Shown here in pieces: positions 1 to 8,074 of a DNA stretch of 15,965 nt. Position numbers and translations under genes: made by a program. The notes under the pieces were generated by a model. It did not search any database and was not told the DNA's origin. It worked only from the letters and a program-made list of their open reading frames with translations. The DNA is from Clostridia bacterium (lineage in GTDB: Bacteria > Bacillota > Clostridia > Oscillospirales > CAG-272). Numbering within the stretch: the first letter of the stretch is position 1; each line of letters begins with the position of its first letter. The stretch is taken from contig JAFQOC010000403.1 of NCBI GenBank assembly GCA_017420845.1, forward strand, positions 1 to 15,965, written 5' to 3'.

Positions 1-46
1 CCCTGAGCCTCGGGGCACCATCACTCCGTCCGGCGGAGCTCTTCCG

Positions 47-80
47 AAACAAAAGCACCACCCGACGGATCGGGTGGCGC
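47..80 (-). terminator. Rho-independent terminator of the operon
   Basis: The hairpin spans 55-80: two 11-base arms around a four-base loop. Read on the minus strand the loop is TCCG (UNCG type), every stem position pairs with one G.U wobble, and a T-rich tail (TTTTGTTT, 54 down to 47) follows. It lies about 40 bases after the stop codon of the last permease (121), where an operon terminator is expected. Read on the plus strand the same stem has an A/C mismatch but is followed by seven T (81-87), so it could also stop transcription entering from the left. Confidence 0.85.
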
Positions 81-120
81 TTTTTTTGTGTACCCGGAGC
101 AAAGCTCCAAGGATGGGGGA

Positions 121-1221
121 TTACTCTGCGGTCAGACCCGAGCGCTCGATACCCTGAACCAGGAAGTTCTGGCCGAAGCAGTACAGGATCACCAGGGGAG
201 CGATGATACAGATACCGCAGGTGTTTCGAATCGCCGTATAGTACATATTCTGACCTGCGTAGTCGGTCTTCAGGGACGTGGGGATCTCCACGATGTCGGG
301 CATCAGGGTGATCTTGGACGTGGTGAAGAACAGCTCGGTGTAGAAGTCGTCGGTCCACTGCCAGCAGAACGCGAACAGGAACACGGTCACCATCATAGGG
401 ATGGACAGAGGCAGGATGATGGTGAAGAAGGTGCGGAACACACCCGAGCCGTCGATGTAGGCGGACTCCTCCAGAGCATCCGGCACGCCGGTGAAGAACT
501 GACGGAGCATGAAGATGTACAGACCGTTCTTGAAGGCCAGACCGGTAGCCGACAGGATGACCAGAGGCCAATAGGTATTGGTCAGAGCCAGAGCATTGTC
601 GTCCAGCTTCAAAATCTGGATGCCGGCCAACAGCTCGTTGAAGCTGTCGGGCATGAAGCCCACCGAGGCACCACCGCTGAGGAAGGACAGAATGCCCAGA
701 ATATCGAAGTAACGGAAGCCCATGAACATGGACAGCTGCAGAGTCTGGTGAGGCACGATCATGGTCAGGATAACCAGCATCATGATCAGGCTGTTGCCCT
801 TGAAGCGGAACTTAGCCAGACCGTAACCGATCAGACAGCAGATGAAGGTCTGCAGAAGGGCGCTGATCAGGGAGATCAGCAGGGTATTGGTGAATGCTTC
901 CCAGTAATCCAGCTCAAAGAGGACGGCCTTATAGATGTCCAGCGTGAAGTGCTTGGGGATCAGACGGACGGTAACGTCCACGAAATCCTCGGGAGCCATG
1001 AAGGAACCGGCGATCTTGGAGATGAAGGGGAAGAGAACCACGTAGGAAATACCTACCAGAAGGACCATGCGGAAGATCATCCAAGCCACTCTCTGGAAGA
1101 AGTAGAGATTCAGGAACTTAGCCTTCAATCTCTCCTTCAAGGGAGTACGGTCGAACTCAACACGGATCTTGTTCTTGGATTCTTTCGTGACTCGGGGTGT
1201 ATTTTGCATATTCGTATCCAT
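121..1221 (-). CDS. Carbohydrate ABC transporter permease, MalG-type (second pair)
   Basis: Inner half of a sugar importer channel in the cytoplasmic membrane (binding-protein-dependent permease family, MalG/YesQ-like). The 366-aa product has a basic N-terminal tail, a first membrane segment at about 48-70, further segments near 112-135, 145-168, 216-238, 270-288 and 333-353, and the EAA loop at about 250-274 with Asp-Gly at 257-258 and the Leu-Pro at 270-271 that contacts the ATPase. The C-terminus (GIERSGLTAE) fits the usual MalG tail. It is longer than the usual 270-300 aa, partly because of about 35 extra residues (about 175-213) between segments 3 and 4, a loop that faces outside. The start is fixed by AAGGAGG six bases upstream. 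It is the last gene of the operon, 11 bases after its MalF-like partner, and no ATPase is adjacent. The substrate cannot be read from sequence. Confidence 0.95.
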   Translation of the reverse strand: MDTNMQNTPRVTKESKNKIRVEFDRTPLKERLKAKFLNLYFFQRVAWMIFRMVLLVGISYVVLFPFISKIAGSFMAPEDFVDVTVRLIPKHFTLDIYKAVLFELDYWEAFTNTLLISLISALLQTFICCLIGYGLAKFRFKGNSLIMMLVILTMIVPHQTLQLSMFMGFRYFDILGILSFLSGGASVGFMPDSFNELLAGIQILKLDDNALALTNTYWPLVILSATGLAFKNGLYIFMLRQFFTGVPDALEESAYIDGSGVFRTFFTIILPLSIPMMVTVFLFAFCWQWTDDFYTELFFTTSKITLMPDIVEIPTSLKTDYAGQNMYYTAIRNTCGICIIAPLVILYCFGQNFLVQGIERSGLTAE

Positions 1222-1227
1222 TTTATA

Positions 1228-1235
1228 CCTCCTTA
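1228..1235 (-). promoter_or_regulatory. Ribosome binding site overlapping upstream stop codon
   Basis: AAGGAGG at 1228-1234 lies six bases before the ATG at 1219-1221 and shares its first two A with the TAA stop (1233-1235) of the preceding permease. Ribosomes ending the MalF-like gene therefore finish on the initiation site of the MalG-like gene. This suits coupled, equimolar production of the two channel halves. Confidence 0.8.
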
Positions 1236-2207
1236 ATCACGCTTCTGGTAGAACACGAAGGCCGAGAAGATACCGACCACAGCGGCCAGGATCAGCATAA
1301 CGATGATGAAGTACATCCATGCCATGGCGGAGGACAGCACCTGACCATCCGAGCCCTGATAGACCGAGTTGATGTAGGACATAACAGAGTTGGAGTTGGT
1401 GGTAAAGGAGTCGATGATGGTGTAGACACCGTTCACCAGAATCATAGGGCTGATCATGGGGAAGGTGATCTTCCAGAAGGTCTCCCATGCGGTACAACCG
1501 TCAATGCGGCAAGCCTCGTAGATGGCGGGGGAAATGGACTGCAGACCGGCCAGGAAGATCAGCATCTGGACACCGGAACGGTTCACGATGTCGTAGATCT
1601 CGTTAATCATCTTGGCAACGATCTCGACCAGCTCCTTACCGATCTTCATGGAGGAGAACAGCCTCTCGATATCCATGACCGACACGATCTCCGACGCGGC
1701 ACTGGAGCCGGAACCGTCGATGGACTCGTTGCCTTCCATCATGGTACCCAGAATGTTGCTGGCCTCGATACCCTCCATCAGACCCGTAGACAGAATAACG
1801 GGAATGAAGAAGATGGCACGGAACACGGCACGGCCGACCATCTTCTGGTTCAGAAGAACGGCCATGAACAGGGAAAAGATCAGGATTGCGGGGATGTCGA
1901 AGGCCAACTCCTTCAGACCCCCAAGGAGGGTCTGAACGAAGTCGGGATCTTCAAACAGGGCATCGCTGTAGTTCTCGAGACCCACAAATTCCAGGGTAAA
2001 GCCACCGCCGGTCACGATGTGCAGGCTATGGAAGCTCATGAAGATGGAATTCCAGATAATGGGCAGGTAAACGAGAACGAAGCCGATGACGAAGGGGAGA
2101 ACGAACACCCATCCGGCGCGTGCCTTTTTCTTGTCCAAGGAAGCAACCTTGCGCTTCTTGGTCTTAGGCGCGCTGACCGTCTGTTGAAGCTTCGCTTCAT
2201 TGGTCAT
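1233..2207 (-). CDS. Sugar ABC transporter permease, MalF-type (second pair)
   Basis: The 324-aa partner channel subunit of the downstream MalG-like protein. It has a Lys-rich cytoplasmic N-terminus (about 1-31), then membrane segments at about 32-54, 101-121, 131-149, 211-226, 252-272 and 293-320. The EAA loop at about 229-251 contains Glu-Ala and Asp-Gly (236-237) and ends at Pro250, so it should bind a transport ATPase, which is not encoded nearby. Between segments 3 and 4, on the outer face, there is a loop of about 60 residues (150-210) with a Ser/Gly-rich start and then amphipathic helix-like sequence. This is unlike the corresponding loop of the first MalF-like subunit (11128-12072). 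The start is supported by GAGAGG about 10 bases upstream. It follows the DUF5696 gene by 34 bases. Partnering with the downstream gene is inferred from the spacing. Confidence 0.95.
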   Translation of the reverse strand: MTNEAKLQQTVSAPKTKKRKVASLDKKKARAGWVFVLPFVIGFVLVYLPIIWNSIFMSFHSLHIVTGGGFTLEFVGLENYSDALFEDPDFVQTLLGGLKELAFDIPAILIFSLFMAVLLNQKMVGRAVFRAIFFIPVILSTGLMEGIEASNILGTMMEGNESIDGSGSSAASEIVSVMDIERLFSSMKIGKELVEIVAKMINEIYDIVNRSGVQMLIFLAGLQSISPAIYEACRIDGCTAWETFWKITFPMISPMILVNGVYTIIDSFTTNSNSVMSYINSVYQGSDGQVLSSAMAWMYFIIVMLILAAVVGIFSAFVFYQKRD

Positions 2208-2241
2208 AATAATGTTACCTCTCTTTCTTTAATGGTCCGCA

Positions 2242-5200
2242 TCAGTGCATTACGACCACATAACCATACGCGGGGATGGTGTATGTGACCTCAGCATTCT
2301 CAGGTCCATAATCGACGTTCACCGAGAAGTTGTTGTAGTTCAGGATGAAGGTCTTGTATGCGGTGTAACTGCCGTCAGCGTTCTTGGTACCGTAGGTAAC
2401 AGATACGATGCGACCGTCGTCGGACAGGTAGCGGGAAGCCTCCTCCTCGGTCTCCTCGTCCACCTTGGTGCTACTGCCGGTGCCGATCAGACGATCGATA
2501 TCGGTCTCGGTCAGGTCGGTGGTAGCGGTGACGAAGTAGTACATCAGGTCCTTCAGACCCATAGCGGAGGAGTACAGGGTCTCGCCGTAGATCTCGGAAA
2601 CGTGGAAGGCGGGTGCCTTGTCCGCATTCAGTCTGGCGAGAACGGCATTGTAGTAGACGTGCTCCAGATATGCACGGATCTCAGGAGCCAGAGTGGCGAT
2701 CTCCTGAGCCATAGCCTCGGCGTCGTCAGAGTCGCAGCTCAGGAACTTAGCCTTACCCAGAGCCTCACCCAGCTGATAGACGTACGTGTTGATCTCTTCC
2801 TCGGTCAGGAATGCGTTCAAAGCGTAGTTGGGCATCTCGCCTCTCTCGGCGGCGGCTCTGGCCTTATTGATGAGCTGAGGAATCAGAGGATTGGTCTTAC
2901 TCTTGGTCAGCAGCTCGTCAACGATGGTCATTGCGTTCTTGTAGTTCTTGTCAGAGGGGATGGAGATCTTGGGAGCCTCGCTCAGGTCGTAGCCCTCGAA
3001 GCTGTTGAGCAGGCTGTAGCAGTAGTAAGCCAGCACGTCGTCCTCGATGGAGTTGTTGCCCTCGGCCACGTGGGTGATCTTGGAAGCCACCTCAGCGGCG
3101 AAGTCATACACGGAATCCTCGGGATCAGCCAGAGTGGACAGAACCTCGGCATAGAGATCGTAGACGGTAAAGCCCTCGGGCAGAGCATCCCGGACAGCGG
3201 CGTTCTTCTCGGCGACCTCGGCGCGGACGGTTGCGTCCATCTGAGCCATCTGGGCGTCGTAGTAGAAGCTGTCTGTCTCCTGAGCGGCCAGAACCTGCAG
3301 GTATGCGAAGTAGACGTACTCGGCAGAGCGGGCATGGACGTCGTAGTCCTCCTCCAGCTCATACAGAGCGTGGAGAGCCTTGACCTCCTCGACCAGATCA
3401 TTAATGTTGTCCAGGGTCACATCAGCCAGCTTAGCATCGACCAGCTCGGCAACCTCGGTCTTCAGGCTGATCTTGACCTCCTTGAAGCCGGTCTCAGCCT
3501 CGGCATCCTCTACCATCTCGACACGGTTGTAGTTGCCGATAGCGGGCGCCTTATCCTTGCCCAGAACGGCGGTAGCGAAGTTCTTCAGGTATGCGTTGGT
3601 CAGAGCCTCGGACAGATCACCGTAGGCAGTCTTCAGAGTATCGTTCATACCCGTCAGAGCCCCCTGCAGGTCGGTGTCAGCCAGCATCAGCTTCACGTAG
3701 GTCTCGTACTTGTTGGCAGCATCCACGTCACCGTACGCATCCATACGGAGATCCACCAGCATCTGCATACTGGTCTCGGTCTTGGAGGCAACGGTCTGGA
3801 TGTAGAGCTCAGCGTCGGTGTCAGCGGCGAGGATGTCGAGAACAGCGTCGTAATAGTAGCTTTCGATGAAGGCGCGGAGATCGTCCTTCATGGTATCGGG
3901 AGTAGCGTACTCAACAGCCTTATCGGCGGAGACGGTCAGGTTGTCCTCGGTGCGGATCTTGCTCTTGATGACCTCAGCGCACTTGTCAACGAGGTCGTTC
4001 ATCTGCTCCTCGGTGAAGTACTTGCTGAGAGTGTAATCACCGTCGGTAACCTGGGTGATGATACCGCTCTTGCCGGTCAGGACAGCGTCAATCTCCTTCT
4101 TGACGTCGTTGGTAACGGTGTTGATGTTGGCGGTGTTGGGCACCACGCGGCCGTTATCGTTGATACGGGTGGGAACGAAGTTCAGGGAAGCGATAACGCT
4201 ACCGTCGCTCAGACCGGTGACGGTGGTGTTCAGCATGGCCACGAAGTAATCCAGGATGTTATCCTCGATACCGCCCTCCATGTTGGCAATGATGGGATCG
4301 AAGCTGTACTTTTCACCCAGCAGCTCCTTGACGAAGAGCACCAGACCGTCCACAGAGGACTTGTCGGCCTTCAGACCGTACTTGGCGATGAGCTCATCGT
4401 CAGTCAGCTTTTCGTTGGCCTCCAGGTAGCGGAGCAGATCCAGCTCGGACATCAGCAGGCCGTACTCCTTGGCGGCCAGCAACTTGTACAGGTTCTCGGC
4501 CTTGCCCACGATACCGGCGGCGGCGTGGTTAGCCTCACCGTACGTAGAGAAGATGAGAGTAGAAATGTGGGTACGGAGGAAGGTATCGACCTCTGCCTTG
4601 TCCACGGTCAAGTCAAAGCGGACGCCCATCTCCTCCTGCAGCAGCTTCTCGGTAGCGGCCAGCTGGACCTCAATCTCATCAATGATGGACTGAGGGCAGC
4701 CCTCGGTGCTCTTGATGAGCAGAGATCCGTCCAAAGCGTCCTGATGGAGCTTGCTCAGAGCGGTGTACTGATTCTCAATGGTCTGGATAGCGCGGCCCAC
4801 GTTACGGATGTAGGTTCTGAGCTGACCCAGAGTCTGCTTCTCGGTAGCCTCGGCATTGGTAAGAGCGCTTTCCAGCTCCTTCTTGCGATCTTCATCGGCA
4901 GCCTCAAACTCGGCCATGATGGCATCGTAGGAAGCCTTTGCCTCGGTGTAGGCAGCCAGACGGCGCTGGAAGGAACGGTCACCGGTGACGTACATGTAGG
5001 CAGCACCGGAAATGCCGCTGTAGTAGGTGACATAGTCCTTGACGAACTTCCCTGCTGTCACCTCAACGCTGGCGATCTTGTCACGAGCATCGGCAACAGC
5101 CTCGGACTTCTGCTTCTCCTCGTACTCGGTCTTGTTGATCTGGTAATCCAGAACAGACTCGAATTCCTGGGTGATATCGCGGTCCAGCTCGGCGCTATCG

Positions 5201-8046
5201 GGCACGCGGATACCGGACAGGAACTGGTGATCCACGATCAGCTTGTTCTGAACGTCCTGGAGCTCGCGGTTCAGCTCGTTGTAGATCTCCACAACGTCAT
5301 CGAACCAAATGTCGTAACGGATGGAGTAGTACTCACTCAGGAAGTTGTCCTCCTTCAGAAGCTGCGTGTTCTGATAGGAGAGGGTAAAGTAGACCGAAGC
5401 ACCGTTCTCAATGGCCTTCAGCTTGGCGTAGTTCACATCACCCTCCATGTTCAGAGGAGTGCCTGCGAAGCTCTTGTAGCCGTGGAGCACAACGCCCAGG
5501 AAGGGAACGCTGTAGCTGGCCTTGATGTAGCGGCTGGAATCCAGGGCAGCACCCAAGATATGGTCGGCGTACTGCCAGGTGAAGGCATTACCGCCGTCCA
5601 CCATGACCTCGAGAGCGCCGTCCTGAGCACCGGAGATATACTCCAGAGCCTTGTTTACGAAGCCCTTGGAGTCCTCGCGGTTGTACGGCTCATCCTCGTC
5701 AAAGTCGGAGTTCAAAGCATTACCCAGAGAACCGACCGAAATACCCGAGACGTTGTTATACTGCAGGTATTTATCCATCAGCTTCTCATAGAAGTGATCG
5801 AAGTAAGCGGGAGAAACGGCCATCTTCAGCATACCGAAGTGTCTCTGCTGAGTTGCCATGTACTTACGCTCGAAGGTGTAACGGTCATCAATGGTTCTGA
5901 CTGCATGCTTTCTCATGGAGAAGCCGTCGAACATTTCAGACCAGATCTGGTAAGAGAACTCAAACTCGGGGAACAGGCCCATCTCGCCATCCTGGAGACC
6001 GGCGGCGTAGTCAAACAGCTCCTGCATGGAGACGTCCTCCTGCACGGCCTTCTCCCACTTGAGGCGGTAGGGCATGGTGCTGTAGAGCAAGCCGCCGTTG
6101 GCGTAGCCCGTCAGCTTGAAATTGATGTTGGTGGCACCGGCGTCGGACAGCTCCTCGTACATGGTGATGACATCCTGAGCAGAGGTCAGGGGTCTCATGA
6201 CCTCCACGGGGATGGACAGGAACTTCTCGATGGAGTAGCTGGCGCCGAAGGACTCGATGTACAGGGGAATGTCACCGGTGGTCTCCTTTTCGGACAGAAC
6301 GGACAGGATACCCTTGTTGACCAGGTAGTCACGGTATGCCTTAGCCATGCCCAGCCAAGAAGCCTCATACCAGCTATCGGCGGGCAGCTTCTTCTCGGCA
6401 GCCTCATTCTCATCGGTCAGCATGACGTAGTGGATCTTGTAGTTACCAACGTACTTACGGTTGGAAACGACGGTCCACTCGCTGTTGGTACCGACCGAGA
6501 TGGAGTCGGCGATGTTGTAGGAGTCCTTGGGACGGGGGTTGAAGTTCATCTTCACGATGTCGTAGGGAGACAGGACACCGGCGTGGTAAGCAACCAACTC
6601 GGTCAGGCCGTCGCCTTCCTCGATGATGGCCGTGAAGCCGCGCTTGACCTCGACCTCCTCGGCCTCGGAGTTGTTCACCAGGGTGGCGTACTTCTTCAGC
6701 AGGGGAGAGCTGGTCACGCCGTCTGCCTGGGCCTTCTTGACACCGTCGTAGATCACGCCGCTGACACGAACGGTCTCATCCTCACCGGTGGTCTCGTTCA
6801 TGGTGATGCAGTCGTAGTACTTGGTGTTCTCCACGATACCGAACACAGGGTAGCGGACTGCCTGCTGGTAGGTACCGGAGATCTGGTGGTAAGCGTAGTC
6901 CACGCCGTAGATCTTGGAAGCCACGGTGTAGGTGTTCTGGTCAGCCAGGTCCTCAAAGGCGAACAGAGAGCCGGAGCCGTCGGGATAGAAGGTGTAGCCC
7001 TCGTAGGCGTTGTTACCGGCGCCCATGTAAGGCAGAATGGACACGTTGGTCAACTGGAACTTGGACTCGTTGAAGCGAATACCGTTGGCGGGCAGACGGA
7101 CCGTGAAGCCGTCGGCATCCAGGGTGTACTCCAGAGCCATCTTAAAGACGGGAGGGTTCTCCTCGTCGCCGGTGTACTCGGTGAGCTGATGGTCGTAGTC
7201 CATCTCCTCGTAGGAGTAGTTGGGACAAGCGGTCTTGATGACCTCCTCGATCTTCTCGATCTCGGTGGTGGTAGCGGCCTTGTCCAGGATGTAGATATCC
7301 ATCTTATCGACGATGGGGAATGCATCCAGCAGGTCCTGCTTCAGACGGTCAGAGGAGCAGTCGTCCAGGGACTTGTAGACGAAGTAGGACATCTGCTTAC
7401 AGAGATAGAAGGAAGCGGAGGCCAGAGGATGGCCCTTCTCGTAACGGAAGATCTGGGCGTCCGCGTAGGAAACACCGTAGTACTCCTCCATGGGAGCCTG
7501 AATGAGCTCCTCAAAGCGCTCCTTCTTGATCATGCGGGGAACCAGACGTCTGGCCTCCTCACGACCGATGGTGTACTCGACACGAATACCGTTCTTGATA
7601 TTCTTGATCTTGATCTGGTCGCGCATAGCGGCGTACTCAAAGCTGGTGTACTCGCGCTCACGGCCGTTCTCGTCGAACTTGACCACGATCTGAGACATGA
7701 TCTCGTTCTTAACGCTGTCAGACGCGACAGCGGAACCAACGTCATAGGGGTTGGTGAACAGGATCTGTCCGGTGGTCAGATCCTTGACGGCAACTTCACC
7801 GGTGGTTTCCAGCGCGTAGATCGCGTAGTTGCCCTTCGTGGTCATCAGCTTCATGGTTGCCAGCTTTTCCTCGGGCGACGCATAGAGCTCGGTGAAGAGG
7901 TAATCCACCAGGGTGGTCTCCTCCTCCGCGCCTGTCGTCGTTCCGGCAGCATCCTCAGCCGAGGCGGGGATCACCGACAGACCGGTCAGTGTGCCGCACA
8001 GCATCAGAACAGCCAAGAAGAGAGACATGATTTTCTTAAAATTCAT
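2242..8046 (-). CDS. Giant secreted DUF5696-family protein with ~900-aa helical insertion
   Basis: A 1934-aa exported protein. The signal peptide (about 1-30) ends in a signal-peptidase-I-type site after ASA; the Cys in its core has Leu before it, so this is not a lipobox. Residues about 45-345 are mixed beta sequence with the family's N-terminal pattern. Residues 349-362 hold GYTFYPDGSGSLFA, a motif I associate with DUF5696. About 590-915 looks like a (beta/alpha)8 glycosidase-type barrel (NFKLTGYANGGL at 642-653, EVMVDGGNAFTW at 813-824). About 955-1871 is predicted helical, acidic and repeat-bearing. About 1872-1934 returns to beta sequence ending in AYGYVVVMH, resembling the C-terminus of ordinary DUF5696 proteins. 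Relatives I recall are about half this size. A role in extracellular glycan handling is inferred from the barrel and the transporter context; no activity is known to me. The start has AGGAG nine bases upstream. The gene uses no TTA, CTA or TCA codon. Confidence 0.9.
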   Translation of the reverse strand: MNFKKIMSLFLAVLMLCGTLTGLSVIPASAEDAAGTTTGAEEETTLVDYLFTELYASPEEKLATMKLMTTKGNYAIYALETTGEVAVKDLTTGQILFTNPYDVGSAVASDSVKNEIMSQIVVKFDENGREREYTSFEYAAMRDQIKIKNIKNGIRVEYTIGREEARRLVPRMIKKERFEELIQAPMEEYYGVSYADAQIFRYEKGHPLASASFYLCKQMSYFVYKSLDDCSSDRLKQDLLDAFPIVDKMDIYILDKAATTTEIEKIEEVIKTACPNYSYEEMDYDHQLTEYTGDEENPPVFKMALEYTLDADGFTVRLPANGIRFNESKFQLTNVSILPYMGAGNNAYEGYTFYPDGSGSLFAFEDLADQNTYTVASKIYGVDYAYHQISGTYQQAVRYPVFGIVENTKYYDCITMNETTGEDETVRVSGVIYDGVKKAQADGVTSSPLLKKYATLVNNSEAEEVEVKRGFTAIIEEGDGLTELVAYHAGVLSPYDIVKMNFNPRPKDSYNIADSISVGTNSEWTVVSNRKYVGNYKIHYVMLTDENEAAEKKLPADSWYEASWLGMAKAYRDYLVNKGILSVLSEKETTGDIPLYIESFGASYSIEKFLSIPVEVMRPLTSAQDVITMYEELSDAGATNINFKLTGYANGGLLYSTMPYRLKWEKAVQEDVSMQELFDYAAGLQDGEMGLFPEFEFSYQIWSEMFDGFSMRKHAVRTIDDRYTFERKYMATQQRHFGMLKMAVSPAYFDHFYEKLMDKYLQYNNVSGISVGSLGNALNSDFDEDEPYNREDSKGFVNKALEYISGAQDGALEVMVDGGNAFTWQYADHILGAALDSSRYIKASYSVPFLGVVLHGYKSFAGTPLNMEGDVNYAKLKAIENGASVYFTLSYQNTQLLKEDNFLSEYYSIRYDIWFDDVVEIYNELNRELQDVQNKLIVDHQFLSGIRVPDSAELDRDITQEFESVLDYQINKTEYEEKQKSEAVADARDKIASVEVTAGKFVKDYVTYYSGISGAAYMYVTGDRSFQRRLAAYTEAKASYDAIMAEFEAADEDRKKELESALTNAEATEKQTLGQLRTYIRNVGRAIQTIENQYTALSKLHQDALDGSLLIKSTEGCPQSIIDEIEVQLAATEKLLQEEMGVRFDLTVDKAEVDTFLRTHISTLIFSTYGEANHAAAGIVGKAENLYKLLAAKEYGLLMSELDLLRYLEANEKLTDDELIAKYGLKADKSSVDGLVLFVKELLGEKYSFDPIIANMEGGIEDNILDYFVAMLNTTVTGLSDGSVIASLNFVPTRINDNGRVVPNTANINTVTNDVKKEIDAVLTGKSGIITQVTDGDYTLSKYFTEEQMNDLVDKCAEVIKSKIRTEDNLTVSADKAVEYATPDTMKDDLRAFIESYYYDAVLDILAADTDAELYIQTVASKTETSMQMLVDLRMDAYGDVDAANKYETYVKLMLADTDLQGALTGMNDTLKTAYGDLSEALTNAYLKNFATAVLGKDKAPAIGNYNRVEMVEDAEAETGFKEVKISLKTEVAELVDAKLADVTLDNINDLVEEVKALHALYELEEDYDVHARSAEYVYFAYLQVLAAQETDSFYYDAQMAQMDATVRAEVAEKNAAVRDALPEGFTVYDLYAEVLSTLADPEDSVYDFAAEVASKITHVAEGNNSIEDDVLAYYCYSLLNSFEGYDLSEAPKISIPSDKNYKNAMTIVDELLTKSKTNPLIPQLINKARAAAERGEMPNYALNAFLTEEEINTYVYQLGEALGKAKFLSCDSDDAEAMAQEIATLAPEIRAYLEHVYYNAVLARLNADKAPAFHVSEIYGETLYSSAMGLKDLMYYFVTATTDLTETDIDRLIGTGSSTKVDEETEEEASRYLSDDGRIVSVTYGTKNADGSYTAYKTFILNYNNFSVNVDYGPENAEVTYTIPAYGYVVVMH
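2434..5184 (-). other. Helical insertion within the DUF5696 protein
   Basis: Codons about 955-1871 encode a long Ala/Glu/Asp/Leu-rich region that reads as helices joined by short loops. It has few glycines, few aromatics other than recurrent Tyr clusters, and almost no beta-like stretches. It starts after the barrel-like part (near the segment ending QFLSGIR) and ends just before the beta segment beginning DDGRIVSVTYG. Because that final beta segment looks like the family's normal C-terminus, the block is best described as inserted rather than appended. The boundaries are by eye, accurate to about 20 residues. Confidence 0.6.
2608..4269 (-). repeat. Diverged protein repeats, period about 200 residues
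   Basis: Three stretches of the DUF5696 protein align by eye. They are residues 1345-1413 (starts TEEQMNDLVDK, ends YYYDAVLDILAAD), 1544-1593 (starts TLDNINDLVEE, ends YVYFAYLQVLAAQ) and 1748-1813 (starts TEEEINTYVYQ, ends VYYNAVLARLNAD). Starts are 199 and 204 residues apart. Copies one and three also share an upstream segment: IEDNILDYFVAML at 1260 and IEDDVLAYYCYSLL at 1667, about 407 residues apart. The similarity is visible in protein only; the DNA has diverged. This suggests old duplication of a helical unit. Confidence 0.55.
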
Positions 8047-8074
8047 ATTCGATATCTCCTATTTGCGTTACAGG

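Noticed and set aside
1..46. Two short hairpins (1-15 and 24-38) near the left edge
   Set aside because: Stems of five or six pairs without a T-tract; GC-rich sequence forms these by chance, and no gene context is visible.
88..2288. Plus-strand open frames (88-1236 and 1197-2288) opposite the second permease pair
   Set aside because: Same-register antisense shadows of clear permeases. The translations are His/Asp/Gln/Gly-rich with no recognisable fold.
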